This document shows positions 44,274-54,786 of a DNA stretch of 64,000 nt, piece after piece (the stretch's first letter is position 1; each line of letters begins with the position of its first letter). The notes under the pieces were generated by a model, which made no database searches, was not told the origin of the DNA, and saw nothing but the letters and a program-made list of their open reading frames with translations. This stretch comes from Candidatus Nitrotoga arctica (GTDB lineage: Bacteria > Pseudomonadota > Gammaproteobacteria > Burkholderiales > Gallionellaceae). The position numbers were made by a program, and so were the translations under genes. Where the stretch lies: contig NZ_OU912926.1 in the NCBI RefSeq assembly GCF_918378365.1, forward strand, positions 682,001-746,000, read 5' to 3'.

Positions 44274-45119
44274 ATGAAACGTTTTCTATTGTTGTTAACT
44301 TTTGCCCTAGCTAGTTTCTCCATGCTAACTGTAACCGCCGAAGCTAAGCGCATGGGCGGGGGTGGCAGCATTGGTCAGCAACGCACCATGAGTCCGCAGC
44401 AAGCGTCCAAGGCACCCGCTGCCGCCCCTGCTCCGGCAGCGCCTGCGGCAGGTAATAAATGGCTTGGTCCCTTGGCTGGTTTGGCAATAGGTGCTGGTTT
44501 GGGCGCAATGTTCGCCGGGGGTCTGGGCGGGTTAGGTGGCGCAATGGGTGGTATTCTGATGGCGCTTCTGGCCGCAGGTTTGGTGATGTTCCTGGTTTCC
44601 CGGTTTCGTAAATCTCGGGGGCAGCAGCCTGCCATGCAATATGCAGGTAGCGGCACATCATCCTACCAGCCAGAATCGAGGCAGCAGCCATTTGTAGGCG
44701 GTAGCGCTGCTAACCCTGCTCCTCAAGTCAACAGCAGCAGTAATATTCCGGCAGATTTCCCGGCTGAAGCTTTCCTGCGTAGCGCTAAGACTTCATTTAT
44801 CCGCCTGCAGGCCGCAAATGACCGCAAGGATCTAAATGACATTCGTGAATACACTACGCCCGAAATGTTCGCCGAAATTTCCTTGCAGTTACAGGAACGC
44901 GGCGATGCACCGCAAAAAACAGATGTACAGACAATTAACACTCAGATTGTTGAGGTGGTCAATGAAGGTGACTATGCCATTGCTAGTGTGCGTATGAGCG
45001 GCCAATTGAGCGAAAATAATGGCGTGCCCGAGAATTTCGATGAAATTTGGCATGTGCAGAAGAACCTGCGCGATGAAAAGGCAGTCTGGTTGCTATCCGG
45101 GATCCAGCAAGTAGCTTAA
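44274..45119 (+). CDS. Tim44-like domain protein
   Basis: 281 residues with a Sec signal peptide (to about 24, ends VTAEAKR), a Gly/Ala/Pro-rich linker, two hydrophobic glycine-rich helices (about 62-105, LAGLAIGAGLGAMFAGGLGG) and a C-terminal Tim44-like domain (about 160-281, EAFLRSAKTSFIRLQAANDR through EIWHVQKNLRD). Membrane-attached; the bacterial role is not well defined. Conserved beside ubiE/ubiB in betaproteobacteria. Ends two bases before the next gene. Confidence 0.88.
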   Translation: MKRFLLLLTFALASFSMLTVTAEAKRMGGGGSIGQQRTMSPQQASKAPAAAPAPAAPAAGNKWLGPLAGLAIGAGLGAMFAGGLGGLGGAMGGILMALLAAGLVMFLVSRFRKSRGQQPAMQYAGSGTSSYQPESRQQPFVGGSAANPAPQVNSSSNIPADFPAEAFLRSAKTSFIRLQAANDRKDLNDIREYTTPEMFAEISLQLQERGDAPQKTDVQTINTQIVEVVNEGDYAIASVRMSGQLSENNGVPENFDEIWHVQKNLRDEKAVWLLSGIQQVA

Positions 45120-45121
45120 AT

Positions 45122-45706
45122 ATGTTGTTTCAGCCGACCGCTGCTGCCCTTAACCACTTGCTCACTCAAAGTGGTTGGGCATTGCAGCGGTTGGTAGTTC
45201 ATGCAGGCAAGACGGCGCGCTTTACCATCGCGCCGTTTGTTTTTTCATATAATATTCAAAATGATGGCACGCTACGCGCCTCAGCCGCCGATGTAAGCGC
45301 TGATGCAAGCTGCACTATTCCACCTTCATTGTTACCGCGTCTGGCAGTGCATGATGAAACGGCTTTCGCACAAATTGAAAGTTGTGGCGATACCGCGCTC
45401 CTCACCGAAATTTTTTATCTTAGTCGTCATTTGCACTGGGATGCAGCAGAAGACTTAAGCCGGGTGACTGGTGATATTGCTGCCGAACGTATCGTGCAAT
45501 TTGCCAAGACTGGCCAGCAATATATACACGATACTGCATTCAACTTGTCGCAAGCACTGGCAGAATACTGGACAGAAGAATACCCGCTGCTTACCAAATC
45601 CACTCATGTTGCGGATTTTGTGCAACAGACCGACAAGCTGCGCGACGACGTAGCGCGGCTGGAGCAACGCATCAACCGATTATCTAATCCTGAAAATTCT
45701 TGCTAG
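45122..45706 (+). CDS. UbiJ-like SCP2-domain protein
   Basis: 194 residues. Starts MLFQPTAAALNHLLTQSGWA; the sterol-carrier-2-like N-terminal domain (about 1-110) and the C-terminal coiled coil (DFVQQTDKLRDDVARLEQRI) match UbiJ, which in E. coli binds ubiquinone intermediates and scaffolds the Ubi complex with UbiK. The place between ubiE and ubiB supports this. Confidence 0.85.
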   Translation: MLFQPTAAALNHLLTQSGWALQRLVVHAGKTARFTIAPFVFSYNIQNDGTLRASAADVSADASCTIPPSLLPRLAVHDETAFAQIESCGDTALLTEIFYLSRHLHWDAAEDLSRVTGDIAAERIVQFAKTGQQYIHDTAFNLSQALAEYWTEEYPLLTKSTHVADFVQQTDKLRDDVARLEQRINRLSNPENSC

Positions 45707-45898
45707 TCTTTGATACTATGCTGCAATGCATTTAGCTGTTCTTTGAAATTTACAAATCTGATTTTCTTTCCAGATGTTCAGAGGCTGCGCTAGGGCAGTT
45801 TTTGGACGAGTGAAAAAATCAAGCAGTGAGTATAATTTCTAACATTCGGCCAACATCTCGCTTGGACCGCAGAATAATCAAATCTTCGTAAAATTTTC

Positions 45899-47416
45899 AT
45901 GCGCCTGTTACGCCTGCTAAAAATAATTTTTGTCGTACTGCGCTTCGGCTTGGACGAATTTCTTCTTGCGCATTCACGCACGCGCTGGCTGCTGGTACCG
46001 ATCAACTTGCTGCTATTCGCACGGGATACCTCTGCACCGCGTGCAGTGAGATTGCGACATGCATTGGAGAACTTGGGTCCGATCTTCGTAAAATTCGGGC
46101 AAATGCTGTCTACCCGCCGCGACCTGATTCCTGTCGATATCGCCGATGGGCTCGCAAAATTGCAAGACCAGGTGCCGCCCTTTCCTTCTGCACAAGCTGT
46201 GGCTTTATTGGAGGCCACCTACAATAAAAAACTTAATGAAGTATTCCGCAGTTTTGAGGAAATCCCCATTGCCAGTGCCTCGGTGGCTCAAGTACATTTC
46301 GCCGTGCTGCCGAATGGACGCGAAGTCGCAATAAAAATCCTGCGTCCGGGCATTGCACGTGTTATCGCGCACGACATCGCATTGCTTGATATCTGCGCGA
46401 GTTTAATTGAACGCTGGTGGGAAGACGGCAGGCGGCTTAAGCCGCGCAAAGTGGTAGAGGAATTCGAGAAGCATCTGCACAACGAACTTGACCTGATGCG
46501 GGAAGCCTCCAGCGCCAGCCAATTGAAACGCAACTTTGCCAATTCCAAATTGTTGCTAGTTCCGGAAATTTATTGGGATTGGTGTACAGATGAAGTGATG
46601 GTGATGGAACGAATGAAAGGCCTTCCCGTCAATCATGTGGATGCGCTGCGTGCGGCCGGTATTGACCTCCCTACGCTGGCAGCCAATGGCGTGGAAATTT
46701 TCTACACCCAAGTTTTTCGCGATGGCTTTTTCCATGCTGACATGCACCCGGGTAATGTGCAGGTGGACGCAGATGGCCGCTACATTGCACTGGATTTCGG
46801 CATCATGGGCACCCTCACCGATTCCGACAAACATTATCTCGCACAGAACTTCATTGCTTTCTTTCGGCGCGACTATAAACGCGTGGCGGAAGTGCACATA
46901 GAATCCGGCTGGGCGCCTGCGGCTACCCGGGTGGATGAGCTGGAGGCTGCCATCCGAGCTGTGTGCGAGCCAATCTTTGACCGGCCCTTGCGTGAAGTTT
47001 CTTTCGGACGGGTCTTGCTGCGCCTGTTCCAGACCTCGCGCCAATTCGGCATTGAAGTCCAGCCACAGCTCGTACTGTTGCAAAAAACCTTGCTTAATAT
47101 CGAGGGACTGGGCTTGCAACTCGATCCTGAATTGGACCTGTGGAAGACTGCCAAGCCCTGGCTGGAACGTTGGATGAGCGAGCAAATTGGCTGGCGCGGT
47201 TTTCTTAATGCTCTAAAAATAGAGGCGCCACACTATGCCATTCTATTACCGCAACTACCACGTTTGTTGTACCAAACTTTGAATGAAAAACCTGGAGTGC
47301 AAATTGCAAACGTATTGCGCGAATTAGTGGCTCAACAAAAACAAATAAACCAACTGGTTATATTAGTTGCGTTAATTTTATTCGGGTTTAGTGTTTTGTA
47401 TTTTATTCGCGGTTAG
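45899..47416 (+). CDS. ubiB: UbiB atypical kinase-like protein
   Basis: 505 residues. ADCK/UbiB family: the KxGQ motif reads [16 protein letters not shown] (about 60-75), the Ala-rich loop is [11 protein letters not shown], followed by [11 protein letters not shown], the helical [20 protein letters not shown] and the catalytic-loop equivalents [10 protein letters not shown] and [10 protein letters not shown] hydrophobic C-terminus ([18 protein letters not shown]) anchors it to the membrane. Needed for ubiquinone synthesis by ATP-dependent extraction of lipid intermediates. A gap of 192 bases separates it from ubiJ. Confidence 0.96.
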   Translation: MRLLRLLKIIFVVLRFGLDEFLLAHSRTRWLLVPINLLLFARDTSAPRAVRLRHALENLGPIFVKFGQMLSTRRDLIPVDIADGLAKLQDQVPPFPSAQAVALLEATYNKKLNEVFRSFEEIPIASASVAQVHFAVLPNGREVAIKILRPGIARVIAHDIALLDICASLIERWWEDGRRLKPRKVVEEFEKHLHNELDLMREASSASQLKRNFANSKLLLVPEIYWDWCTDEVMVMERMKGLPVNHVDALRAAGIDLPTLAANGVEIFYTQVFRDGFFHADMHPGNVQVDADGRYIALDFGIMGTLTDSDKHYLAQNFIAFFRRDYKRVAEVHIESGWAPAATRVDELEAAIRAVCEPIFDRPLREVSFGRVLLRLFQTSRQFGIEVQPQLVLLQKTLLNIEGLGLQLDPELDLWKTAKPWLERWMSEQIGWRGFLNALKIEAPHYAILLPQLPRLLYQTLNEKPGVQIANVLRELVAQQKQINQLVILVALILFGFSVLYFIRG

Positions 47417-47504
47417 GCAGAGTATTTTGATTGAATAATTCTTCAGTTAACTTAGGGCACATCTAAAATAGAGGTTATCAGGGACGATTAAGATTAACTA
47501 GTAT

Positions 47505-48612
47505 AACAACCCATTAATTACAAAACATAATGTCTAGCCATTTTTGTATCTGCATCCTGCCGAGTGAACGTCCACTCAATGCCACGTTGCTCCATGTTAC
47601 GGCGCAACTGCCAAGCATTCACTTCGGCGGTGAGCGTAACACGGTCTGGCAGGCGTCGATCAAGGCACTGGCGGTCAAGAATACCGATTTCGATTTCAGC
47701 CATGTTGAGCCAACTGGCATGTTTCGGCGTGTAGTGAAAGACTACACGTCGCAGCAGTGCCTTTGCTTCCTTGGCACCGAGCACTTCCTCGAAGCACTTG
47801 CGAAAGTGGGTGTTGAGATTGTCCATCACCAGATGGATACGCTGCGCCGTGACATAAACCTGCTTGTGATCACGACCGTCCGCCGACCTCCTTTTGGCTC
47901 GACCGCCACGAACAGGTTGCAAGTACCGGCGCGGACATACTCGTAATCCTGCTTCGCGGACGAGTTGGGCTGGGTTGGCAAAGGGGGCCGCGTATCCTTG
48001 AGCAGCTGCTTGCTCTTCTCGTCCAAACAGACCACGGGTTCTTCCGCCCGGAACGGACGGGCATAAAGATCGAGCAGGTCATACATTCGCTGCCGGTATT
48101 CTTCGGTCAAAGCGCCAATGCACCACATCACCTTGCACCATGGCTTGAGACAGTTTTTTTTAGCAGCCGGCGAATAGTCTCGCGGCTGATCGGACCAATA
48201 TCCGCCTGCCTCTGCGCTGCCTGTTCCAGCAACTCGAGCGTCCAGCGCCTGGCACCTTCCGGCGGCTCCGAGCAGGCCAGAGCGGTAATCTTCGCCTCGA
48301 CGTCGGTAGCAAACTGCCGAGGCTTGCCGGGACGCGCGACATCGCACAGTGCATATTCGGCACCATCCTCCAGATATGCGCTTCGTGTCCGCCAGATGGC
48401 GGTTCGTCCAACGCCGAGAACTGCCATGATCTGGGCTTCGGGGATCCCGCGATCAAGGGCAGATAAAATATGTGCCCGATTGACTTCTCGGGCATGGTGC
48501 AAACCCTTTGTACGATATGTCTCGATCAACTCACGATCCTCGTCGGTAAGATACAGTTCAGTCTGTCGCATGGCAGGCTCCTCATCATGGGGTGGGTATG
48601 CGACAGTATAAT
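47505..48612 (-). mobile_element. IS630-family insertion sequence, inactivated
   Basis: Encloses the three-part transposase relic described next. Ends are approximate: TATA-containing sequence at 48608 and around 47500 is compatible with the TA target of this family, but I could not define clean inverted repeats. Confidence 0.6.
47518..48571 (-). pseudogene. IS630 transposase in three frames
   Basis: First part (48571-48128) starts MRQTELYLTDEDRELIETYR and holds the helix-turn-helix domain. At an A8 run on the minus strand (around 48150-48157, LLKK) the frame changes by -1 and continues NCLKPWCKVMWCIGALTEEY to VCLDEKSKQLL and YEYVRAGTCNLFVAVEPKG (47900). Then a third frame holds YVTAQRIHLVMDNLNTHFRK and the C-terminal DDE end (47518). 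The first change could be programmed slippage, as IS elements use A-runs; the second comes with loss of about 20 codons expected between, so the gene is broken. Confidence 0.8.
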
Positions 48613-48717
48613 ATATGTTTCGTTATTTATGAGTTTAGATACTAGTGTAGTGTTTTCGAAATGCGAAGGTGCTGACTATCTCAACCCGAACTGTCCTGTT
48701 AATTAAACAAAACTGCT

Positions 48718-48752
48718 TAAAAACCAAGCGGGCGAGGCAGCCCGCTTGGTTT
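48718..48752 (-). terminator. Terminator of fbp
   Basis: AAACCAAGCGGGC (48721-48733) pairs with GCCCGCTTGGTTT (48740-48752), loop of six. On the minus strand it is followed by a T-tract (GGTTTTTAAG). Perfect 13-bp stem, just past the fbp stop; it could also work for the plus strand. Confidence 0.85.
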
Positions 48753-48788
48753 TGATCGTAAGTCAACGGCGGCATTCACTCAATTGTG

Positions 48789-49793
48789 TCACGCTCCTTT
48801 GTGATAACCCACCACGCGCTCTACTTCATTCTTCGAACCAAGAATCACCGGTACACGTTGGTGCAAGCCCGTCGGCTTGAGTTCCATAATACGTTCGCGA
48901 CCCGTGGAGCACACCCCTCCTGCTTGTTCCACGATGAAAGACATTGGATTAGATTCATATAGTAACCGCAACTTGCCCGCCTTACCCACTTCCTTGTTGT
49001 CGAATGGATACATAAAGATACCGCCGCGAATCAGAATGCGATGCACTTCCGCAACCATCGAAGCTACCCAGCGCATATTGAAGTTCTTTTCTCTTCCCCC
49101 TGGGGTTTTACCCTTTACGCATTCATCCACATAACGTTGCACCGGAGCTTCCCAGAAACGCTGGTTGGACATGTTGATGGCGAACTCCTGGGTATCGGCC
49201 GGAATGGTCATGTTCGGATGAGTCAGCATGAATTCCCCAATGTCATTGTTCAGCGTGAAGCCATTTACGCCATGTCCAGTAGTGAGCACTAACATTGTGG
49301 AGGGGCCATATAGTGCATAACCAGCGCAGATCTGCTGGGTACCCGGTTGCAAAAAATCTTCTGCGGACGGGTTTGTTACTCCTTCGGGACAACGAAGAAT
49401 TGAAAAAATCGTGCCAACGGAAATATTTACATCAATGTTAGAGGAGCCATCCAGCGGGTCAAATGTCAGCAAGAACTTACCTTTTGGATATTGCGCAGGA
49501 ATGGGGTAGATGTCATCCATTTCTTCAGATGCCATAGCGGCAAGATGGCCGCTCCATTGGTTTGCTTCGATGAAAATGTCATTGGTTATGACATCCAGCT
49601 TTTTTTGCGTTTCACCTTGGATATTTTCGCTACCTGCACTTCCCAGCACGCCAATCAATGCGCCTTTGTTTACACTATGGGCAATTTGTTTGCATGCCAT
49701 AATGATGTCGCTGAGTAATCCAGTGAAATCACCATTTGCACCCGGTAATTGCCTCTGTTCTTCGATAATGAATTGCACCAAGTTTTTGCTCAT
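48789..49793 (-). CDS. fbp: Fructose-1,6-bisphosphatase class I
   Basis: 334 residues. Dephosphorylates fructose-1,6-bisphosphate in gluconeogenesis and the Calvin cycle. Metal and substrate motifs seen: [36 protein letters not shown], and the late [13 protein letters not shown] [20 protein letters not shown]. Begins [20 protein letters not shown]. Together with phosphoribulokinase at 57407 it supports autotrophic CO2 fixation. Transcribed alone. Confidence 0.96.
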   Translation of the reverse strand: MSKNLVQFIIEEQRQLPGANGDFTGLLSDIIMACKQIAHSVNKGALIGVLGSAGSENIQGETQKKLDVITNDIFIEANQWSGHLAAMASEEMDDIYPIPAQYPKGKFLLTFDPLDGSSNIDVNISVGTIFSILRCPEGVTNPSAEDFLQPGTQQICAGYALYGPSTMLVLTTGHGVNGFTLNNDIGEFMLTHPNMTIPADTQEFAINMSNQRFWEAPVQRYVDECVKGKTPGGREKNFNMRWVASMVAEVHRILIRGGIFMYPFDNKEVGKAGKLRLLYESNPMSFIVEQAGGVCSTGRERIMELKPTGLHQRVPVILGSKNEVERVVGYHKGA

Positions 49794-50325
49794 GTGTTTT
49801 CCTTGCCTTAATTAATAGAATTTTTGAATTTCAGGATTTTACAGGTTTTTGCATTCTCTCTCCACGCCTATATGAGGATACTTAGCTTTGCATTTACAAC
49901 AATAATAAAGGCAATATGAGACGTCTTGATCATTAAATATCTTTTGGCAAAAAACTTGTAAACCTTTTTCAAAAAATAGTATCTCAGGCTATTCATGCAC
50001 AGAAATATTTCCCTTCGTACCTTGTGCTTGAAAAATATTGCTTGAAGACATTTACAGCTTCACTAAAATTGCTTTAACGGAAAGGGGCGATGCGTGGCTA
50101 TCCGCATCTGCTAAAATATTGAGCCTGTGTAGGTTTGAAGAGTTATTTAATCCGGAATCAATGCTGACAAAAAGCCTCGCCAAATTCAAGTTTTGGGCAT
50201 TGGCCACCGATAGTAGGAGAGTGCACTCGCTGCAATATAAATGGGGAAATCGCCTGCAAGGGAAAATTTCAAAATCAGTCGAGAATATGACGGCTAAACG
50301 GAATTTTATAAGGGCATCATCATCC
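49794..50325. other. Gap between fbp and slt
   Basis: 532 bases. The slt frame is open back to 50038 but that part lacks a ribosome binding site and protein-like composition. It must hold the divergent fbp and slt promoters. Nothing else recognised. Confidence 0.5.
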
Positions 50326-52263
50326 ATGCGTTTTCAAAACACTTTTGTATTTGCATTACTTTTTATTCCTGTTTTGGCGGTCGCAAATCAGGATGCGGAT
50401 TTTCTCGCCGCGCGTGACGCATTTCGGATGGGTGATTTAGTGAAGCTTGATCGCATGGTCGTGCGATTAAAGCACTCCCCGCTAGAACCCTATCTAGCTT
50501 ATTACCAGTTGCGTATGCGACTAGAGACTGCGAGCGCCGCCGATATTCAGGCATTTCTGGCGCGTCCTGATGATACCCCGGTGATTAACCACATGCGTGC
50601 GGAATGGTTGAGACTGCTTGGGAAAAGGCAGCAATGGGAAGAATTTGCGGCGCAATATCCACGCCTGGTGAGCGGGGAGGTCGATCTGACCTGTTATGCC
50701 CTGCGATCGCGTCAACGTCTGCAAGAAGAACAAGTGCTGCATGAGGCACGCAACCTATGGTTAACTAACAGCGCGGAAATGCCGGAAAGCTGCGCTCCAT
50801 TGTTTGATGCGGCAATTGCCAGCGGTATCATCAATGCAACGGATGTATGGCTACGTTTGCGCTTGGCACTGGAGGCCGGTAATGTGACGCTGGCTAAACA
50901 GCTCTCGGAGAGGTTGCCTGCCAAGCGCGTCCTTTCTTCATCCGAACTGGATAGTGCCGCCACTGATCAGGTGCGTTATCTTGCCACGGTCAAGCTGGAT
51001 AATGCCTCCGAAGCACAACGCACGGTGGCGATGTTTGCCTTGCTACGGCTGGCCAAGCAATCGCCGCAATTAGCTTATTCACAATGGGAAAAAAAAGCGG
51101 CATATTTTACTGCGGATGAGCAGTATTATTTTTATGGGTGGTTAGGTTACGAAGCGGCACGCAAGCGAGATACGCGCGCGTTGGAATGGTACAAGGCAGC
51201 TGGTGAGGCTCCCCTGACCGGGCCGCAGCTGGCATGGCGTGCCCGAACCGCGTTGCTTACGCAGAACTGGCATGAAGTTTGGACGAGCATTAATGCCATG
51301 ACGCCGCAACAACAGCGCGAGGGTGTGTGGCGTTATTGGAAGGCGCGTGCTCTGAAAGCATGGGGAAGTCTGCCGGAAGCGAATGTGCTGTTTGCCGAAT
51401 TGAGCAGCGAACATAACTTTTACGGTCAACTTGCTGCTGAGGAGATCGGAGTAGCTCCTGCCGCAACGATGCCTGCCAGTTATCAGCCAAGCAAAGCGAC
51501 AATAAATGCAATGCTGGCACAGCTCGCCGTCCAACGTACACTGGCGTTATACCGTATGGATTTGCGCACTGACGCGGCTAGAGAATGGGCATGGGCGGCA
51601 CGCAAGCTTGACGACCAACAGCTGTTGGTGGCAGCTGAAATTGCGCGCCGTAACGGGATGTATGACCATGCCATCAACACCGCTGATCGTACCGTGCAGA
51701 TACATGACTTCACCCTGCGCTATCTCGCACCTTACCGAGAGGTATTACAGGGCTACATTCGCAAGAATGAACTGGAAGAAGCCTGGGTGTATGGCTTAAT
51801 ACGGCAGGAGAGTCGTTTCGTCTATCAAGCTAAATCGCCAGTAGGCGCGACAGGGCTTATGCAGATCATGCCTGCCACGGCGCGTTGGATAGCGCAAAAA
51901 ATAGGGATGAAAAGTTATCGTCAGGCACTTGTGAATCAACTTGATACTCATTTCAAGCTTGGTACGTATTACATGAAATCGGTGCTGTCGTCACTCGACA
52001 ACAATCCAGTGCTGGCCTCTGCCGCCTATAACGCCGGCCCTTCACGCGCCCGCAAATGGCGGGGGGAAAGCACATTGGAAGGAGCCGTTTACGCCGAAAA
52101 TATTCCCTTTGATGAAACGCGCACTTATGTAAAGAAAGTTATGAGCAATACCATGTATTACTCCCAGCTTTTCGGCCAGCCGCCGCGTTCCCTCAAACAA
52201 CGTTTGGGTGTGATTACGGCAAAGAATGTAGTTAACCAGCAGGCTATCTCTGATGAAAGATAA
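50326..52263 (+). CDS. slt: Soluble lytic murein transglycosylase
   Basis: 645 residues from ATG 50326, where a Sec signal peptide begins (MRFQNTFVFALLFIPVLAVA). A long helical superhelix (U-domain, about 25-470) leads to a C-terminal SLT domain with catalytic Glu495 in YGLIRQESRFVYQAKSPVGA and the GLMQIMPATARWIAQKIG segment. Cleaves the MurNAc-GlcNAc bond with anhydro-ring formation during wall turnover. AGGG about 10 bases before the ATG. Overlaps cca by 11 bases. Confidence 0.93.
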   Translation: MRFQNTFVFALLFIPVLAVANQDADFLAARDAFRMGDLVKLDRMVVRLKHSPLEPYLAYYQLRMRLETASAADIQAFLARPDDTPVINHMRAEWLRLLGKRQQWEEFAAQYPRLVSGEVDLTCYALRSRQRLQEEQVLHEARNLWLTNSAEMPESCAPLFDAAIASGIINATDVWLRLRLALEAGNVTLAKQLSERLPAKRVLSSSELDSAATDQVRYLATVKLDNASEAQRTVAMFALLRLAKQSPQLAYSQWEKKAAYFTADEQYYFYGWLGYEAARKRDTRALEWYKAAGEAPLTGPQLAWRARTALLTQNWHEVWTSINAMTPQQQREGVWRYWKARALKAWGSLPEANVLFAELSSEHNFYGQLAAEEIGVAPAATMPASYQPSKATINAMLAQLAVQRTLALYRMDLRTDAAREWAWAARKLDDQQLLVAAEIARRNGMYDHAINTADRTVQIHDFTLRYLAPYREVLQGYIRKNELEEAWVYGLIRQESRFVYQAKSPVGATGLMQIMPATARWIAQKIGMKSYRQALVNQLDTHFKLGTYYMKSVLSSLDNNPVLASAAYNAGPSRARKWRGESTLEGAVYAENIPFDETRTYVKKVMSNTMYYSQLFGQPPRSLKQRLGVITAKNVVNQQAISDER

Positions 52264-53479
52264 CGGCCTGAAAATATACAGTGTTGGCGGCGCTGTGCGC
52301 GACGAACTGCTCGGTCTGCCAGTGAATGACCATGATTGGGTGGTGGTGGGTAGTACACCGGAAGACATGGTGACGCGCGGCTATAAGCCGGTGGGCAAGG
52401 ATTTTCCGGTTTTTCTGCATCCTGACAGACATGAGGAATATGCGCTGGCCCGTACCGAGCGTAAAACTGCCCCCGGCTATAGGGGTTTCGCCATTCATGC
52501 CGCGCCGGACGTGACGTTGGAGCAAGACTTGCTGCGCCGAGACTTTACCATTAACGCCATTGCACGCGATCAAGACGGCAATTTAGTTGATCCCTATAAC
52601 GGCATCGCCGACTTGCGAGCCGGGATTTTACGCCATGTTAGTTCGGCGTTCAGTGAAGACCCGGTGCGGATTCTGCGCGCAGCGCGTTTTGTGGCGCGTT
52701 TTGGTTTCAACATAGCGCCGGAGACGTTGTCGTTGATGCGCGCAATGGTGGCAAATGGTGAAGTGGATGCGCTGGTGCCGGAAAGGGTGTGGCAAGAACT
52801 GGCGCGTGGCCTGATGGAAAAAGTGCCGTCACGTTTTTTTTTCACGCTACGTGATTGCGGTGCGCTCGAGAAAATCCTGCCGGAAGTAGACGCGCTGTTC
52901 GGCGTGCCACAGCCGCCTAAATATCACCCGGAAATCGATTGCGGCATACACACCATGCTGGTGCTGGACGATGCAGCACAACATGACTACCCGTTGGAAG
53001 TACGTTTTTCTGCGCTCACGCACGACCTCGGCAAGGGGAATACGCCAGCGGAAATTTTACCGCGCCACATCGGCCACGAGATACGCAGTGTCGATTTGTT
53101 GCGTACCTTGTGTGTGCGTCTGCGCGTAACAAACGAATGCCGCGACCTCAGCCTACTGGTGGCACGCTATCACGGTAATGTGCATCGTGCTCCCGAGCTG
53201 CGCCCCGATACCATTGTCGCCATATTGCAGAGTTGCGATGCGTGGCGCAGGCCAGAGCGCTTCGCGCACCTGTTGCAGGCATGTGCTTCGGATGCGCGGG
53301 GGCGGACCGGGCATGAACAGGATGCTTATCCGCAGGCGGATTACCTGCTGCGAATGTTACGGGCGACGCAGACGGTGAATGCAGGGGAGATTGCGCAGCA
53401 ATGTGAGGATAAGAATGCTATTGCTGACAAAGTGCGTGAGGCACGGATTATGGCAGTGGAGCGGGTAATTAAAGGTTGA
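52253..53479 (+). CDS. cca: CCA-adding tRNA nucleotidyltransferase
   Basis: 408 residues. Adds or repairs the 3' CCA of tRNA. Class II nucleotidyltransferase head: YSVGGAVRDELLGLPVNDHD with the metal-binding DxD, then RRDFTINAIARDQDGNLVDP and RILRAARFVARFGF. A C-terminal HD domain (LTHDLGKGNTP, about 261) fits the bifunctional gammaproteobacterial/betaproteobacterial type with phosphatase/phosphodiesterase activity. Overlaps slt end. Confidence 0.96.
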   Translation: MKDNGLKIYSVGGAVRDELLGLPVNDHDWVVVGSTPEDMVTRGYKPVGKDFPVFLHPDRHEEYALARTERKTAPGYRGFAIHAAPDVTLEQDLLRRDFTINAIARDQDGNLVDPYNGIADLRAGILRHVSSAFSEDPVRILRAARFVARFGFNIAPETLSLMRAMVANGEVDALVPERVWQELARGLMEKVPSRFFFTLRDCGALEKILPEVDALFGVPQPPKYHPEIDCGIHTMLVLDDAAQHDYPLEVRFSALTHDLGKGNTPAEILPRHIGHEIRSVDLLRTLCVRLRVTNECRDLSLLVARYHGNVHRAPELRPDTIVAILQSCDAWRRPERFAHLLQACASDARGRTGHEQDAYPQADYLLRMLRATQTVNAGEIAQQCEDKNAIADKVREARIMAVERVIKG

Positions 53480-53639
53480 ATTTCTCACCTCGAATCTGTA
53501 GTGGATTTAGTTTTTCGATGTTGTAACATTATGGATGCATGAAGGGGACGCTGCCATTTGTGTGTGCTGAAGATGGAAATAAAAGGGTAGCGTCCCAGGA
53601 TGTCTAGTTTACGTTAGAGCCTACAACAGGAGTACCGCA

Positions 53640-54098
53640 ATGCCTGATCTTGCAACAATTGGCTCGGCACTGAGTAGCATCAAAATTGCAACGGATATCG
53701 TTAAGTTCTTGCGCGGAAGCGATTTGTCGCTTGAGCGAGCAGAACTGAAACTTAAGCTTGCTGACCTTCTAAGTTCACTCGCCGACGCAAAAATTGAACT
53801 AATCGAAGTTCAAGAGACATTGGCAGGAAAAGACAAAAAAATTGCCGAACTTGAGGATGCCTTTCACAAGAAAGATTCCCTTGTACGGCAATACGACGCA
53901 TATTACACAGCCGATGAAAATGGCAAACCTACCGGAGTACCTTACTGCTTACGTTGCTGGGAAAACGACCATAGACAAAGGTAGCTAGTGCGCGCATCAA
54001 GGGACTATCGCACTCGAGTGTGCACCTCTTGTGGTCATCAATATGAGGGACGCCTCGCTGGAGACATTCAGCCTCCGAAAGATGAACAACCCGCCTAA
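53640..54098 (+). pseudogene. Coiled-coil protein with split zinc ribbon, interrupted by TAG
   Basis: 114 residues MPDLATIGSALSSIKIATDI... with a coiled coil (about 30-80, LKLADLLSSLADAKIELIEV) and a first Cys pair (YCLRCWENDH), then TAG at 53982-53984. The same frame goes on LVRASRDYRTRVCTSCGHQY to a TAA at 54096-54098, supplying the second Cys pair (CTSC). Joined, they would make a four-Cys zinc ribbon, so the ancestral gene was 152 codons and is now cut between the pairs. CAACAGGAG precedes the ATG. Family name not known to me. Confidence 0.6.
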
Positions 54099-54131
54099 GC
54101 AAACTAAGTTATGAACGTCACATAATTGTAG

Positions 54132-54312
54132 GTTATACAACAAGCCAAAGTTATTGAGTTTCGCTATCACGGCTACTTGCGTCTTGTTGAACCTCACGCT
54201 TATGGCCAAGACAAAGACGACGATGAAACTCTTCGCTGTTATCAAACGTCTGATGGGAGCGAAGTGGTGAGCGTATTGGGGCTGGAAGCTCCTTAAAGTT
54301 CGTAGAAGATAA
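54132..54312 (+). pseudogene. Fragment of a conserved protein, truncated and frameshifted
   Basis: Reads QAKVIEFRYHGYLRLVEPHA then YGQDKDDDETLRCYQTSDGS, and after a one-frame change near 54265-54275, GWKLLKVRRR-stop (54312). The pattern FRYHGxxRLVEPHxYG...LRxYQTxGGS...GWKLxKV is one I have seen as a conserved uncharacterised domain, possibly related to WYL-type regulators. No start codon: the N-terminus is missing. Confidence 0.45.
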
Positions 54313-54528
54313 AGGGGGGACATTACCTTTTTTGGCATATCCAATGGGGTCGGCACGATATTTTATTTGTCGAGGTGTACGCTATGCAGCAGCGCCGATT
54401 CAGGCCGCAGCCATCGCTTGAAGTCTACCTGTTGTTTAAAGAAGACAGCAACGTGCTCAGTTTGATTAATCGTACGATATAGCGCACTATTTGTCGCATT
54501 GAAAAACAACTTCCTAAGGAGATAAGCT

Positions 54529-54786
54529 ATGTCGCATCTGACGGCCAATGATCTAAAAACAAAAGGGGTAGCTGCTATCGAGTCTGTGCTGGCCGAGCAT
54601 TCCGAGGCGATTGTTTCGGTGCGTGGCAAGGAGCGTTTCGTGGTGATGGATATTGCGCAATATCATTATTTGCGCGAGTGCGAGTTGGAGGTGGCGCTGG
54701 CTGAAGCCCGTGCCGATCTGGCGGCAGGACGATTTGTGCAGGAGTCGCCAGAAGAGCATTTGGCACGGGCGAAATCCGCCGCATGA
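54529..54786 (+). CDS. Phd/YefM-type antitoxin
   Basis: 85 residues, MSHLTANDLKTKGVAAIESV. The Phd/YefM pattern is visible: an N-terminal strand-helix with KTKGVAAIESVLAE, VSVRGKERFVVMDIAQYHYL, then an acidic C-terminal helix (EVALAEARADLAAG). Such antitoxins bind operator DNA with the N-terminal part and the toxin with the tail. AAGGAG precedes the ATG. Overlaps the toxin start by four bases. Confidence 0.88.
   Translation: MSHLTANDLKTKGVAAIESVLAEHSEAIVSVRGKERFVVMDIAQYHYLRECELEVALAEARADLAAGRFVQESPEEHLARAKSAA

Noticed and set aside
17392..53984. Recoding of TAG as a sense codon in this organism
   Set aside because: Many intact genes here end in TAG (truA, trpA, accD, ubiB, nxrC, nxrD), so TAG is an ordinary stop and the three in-frame cases are more likely nonsense mutations.
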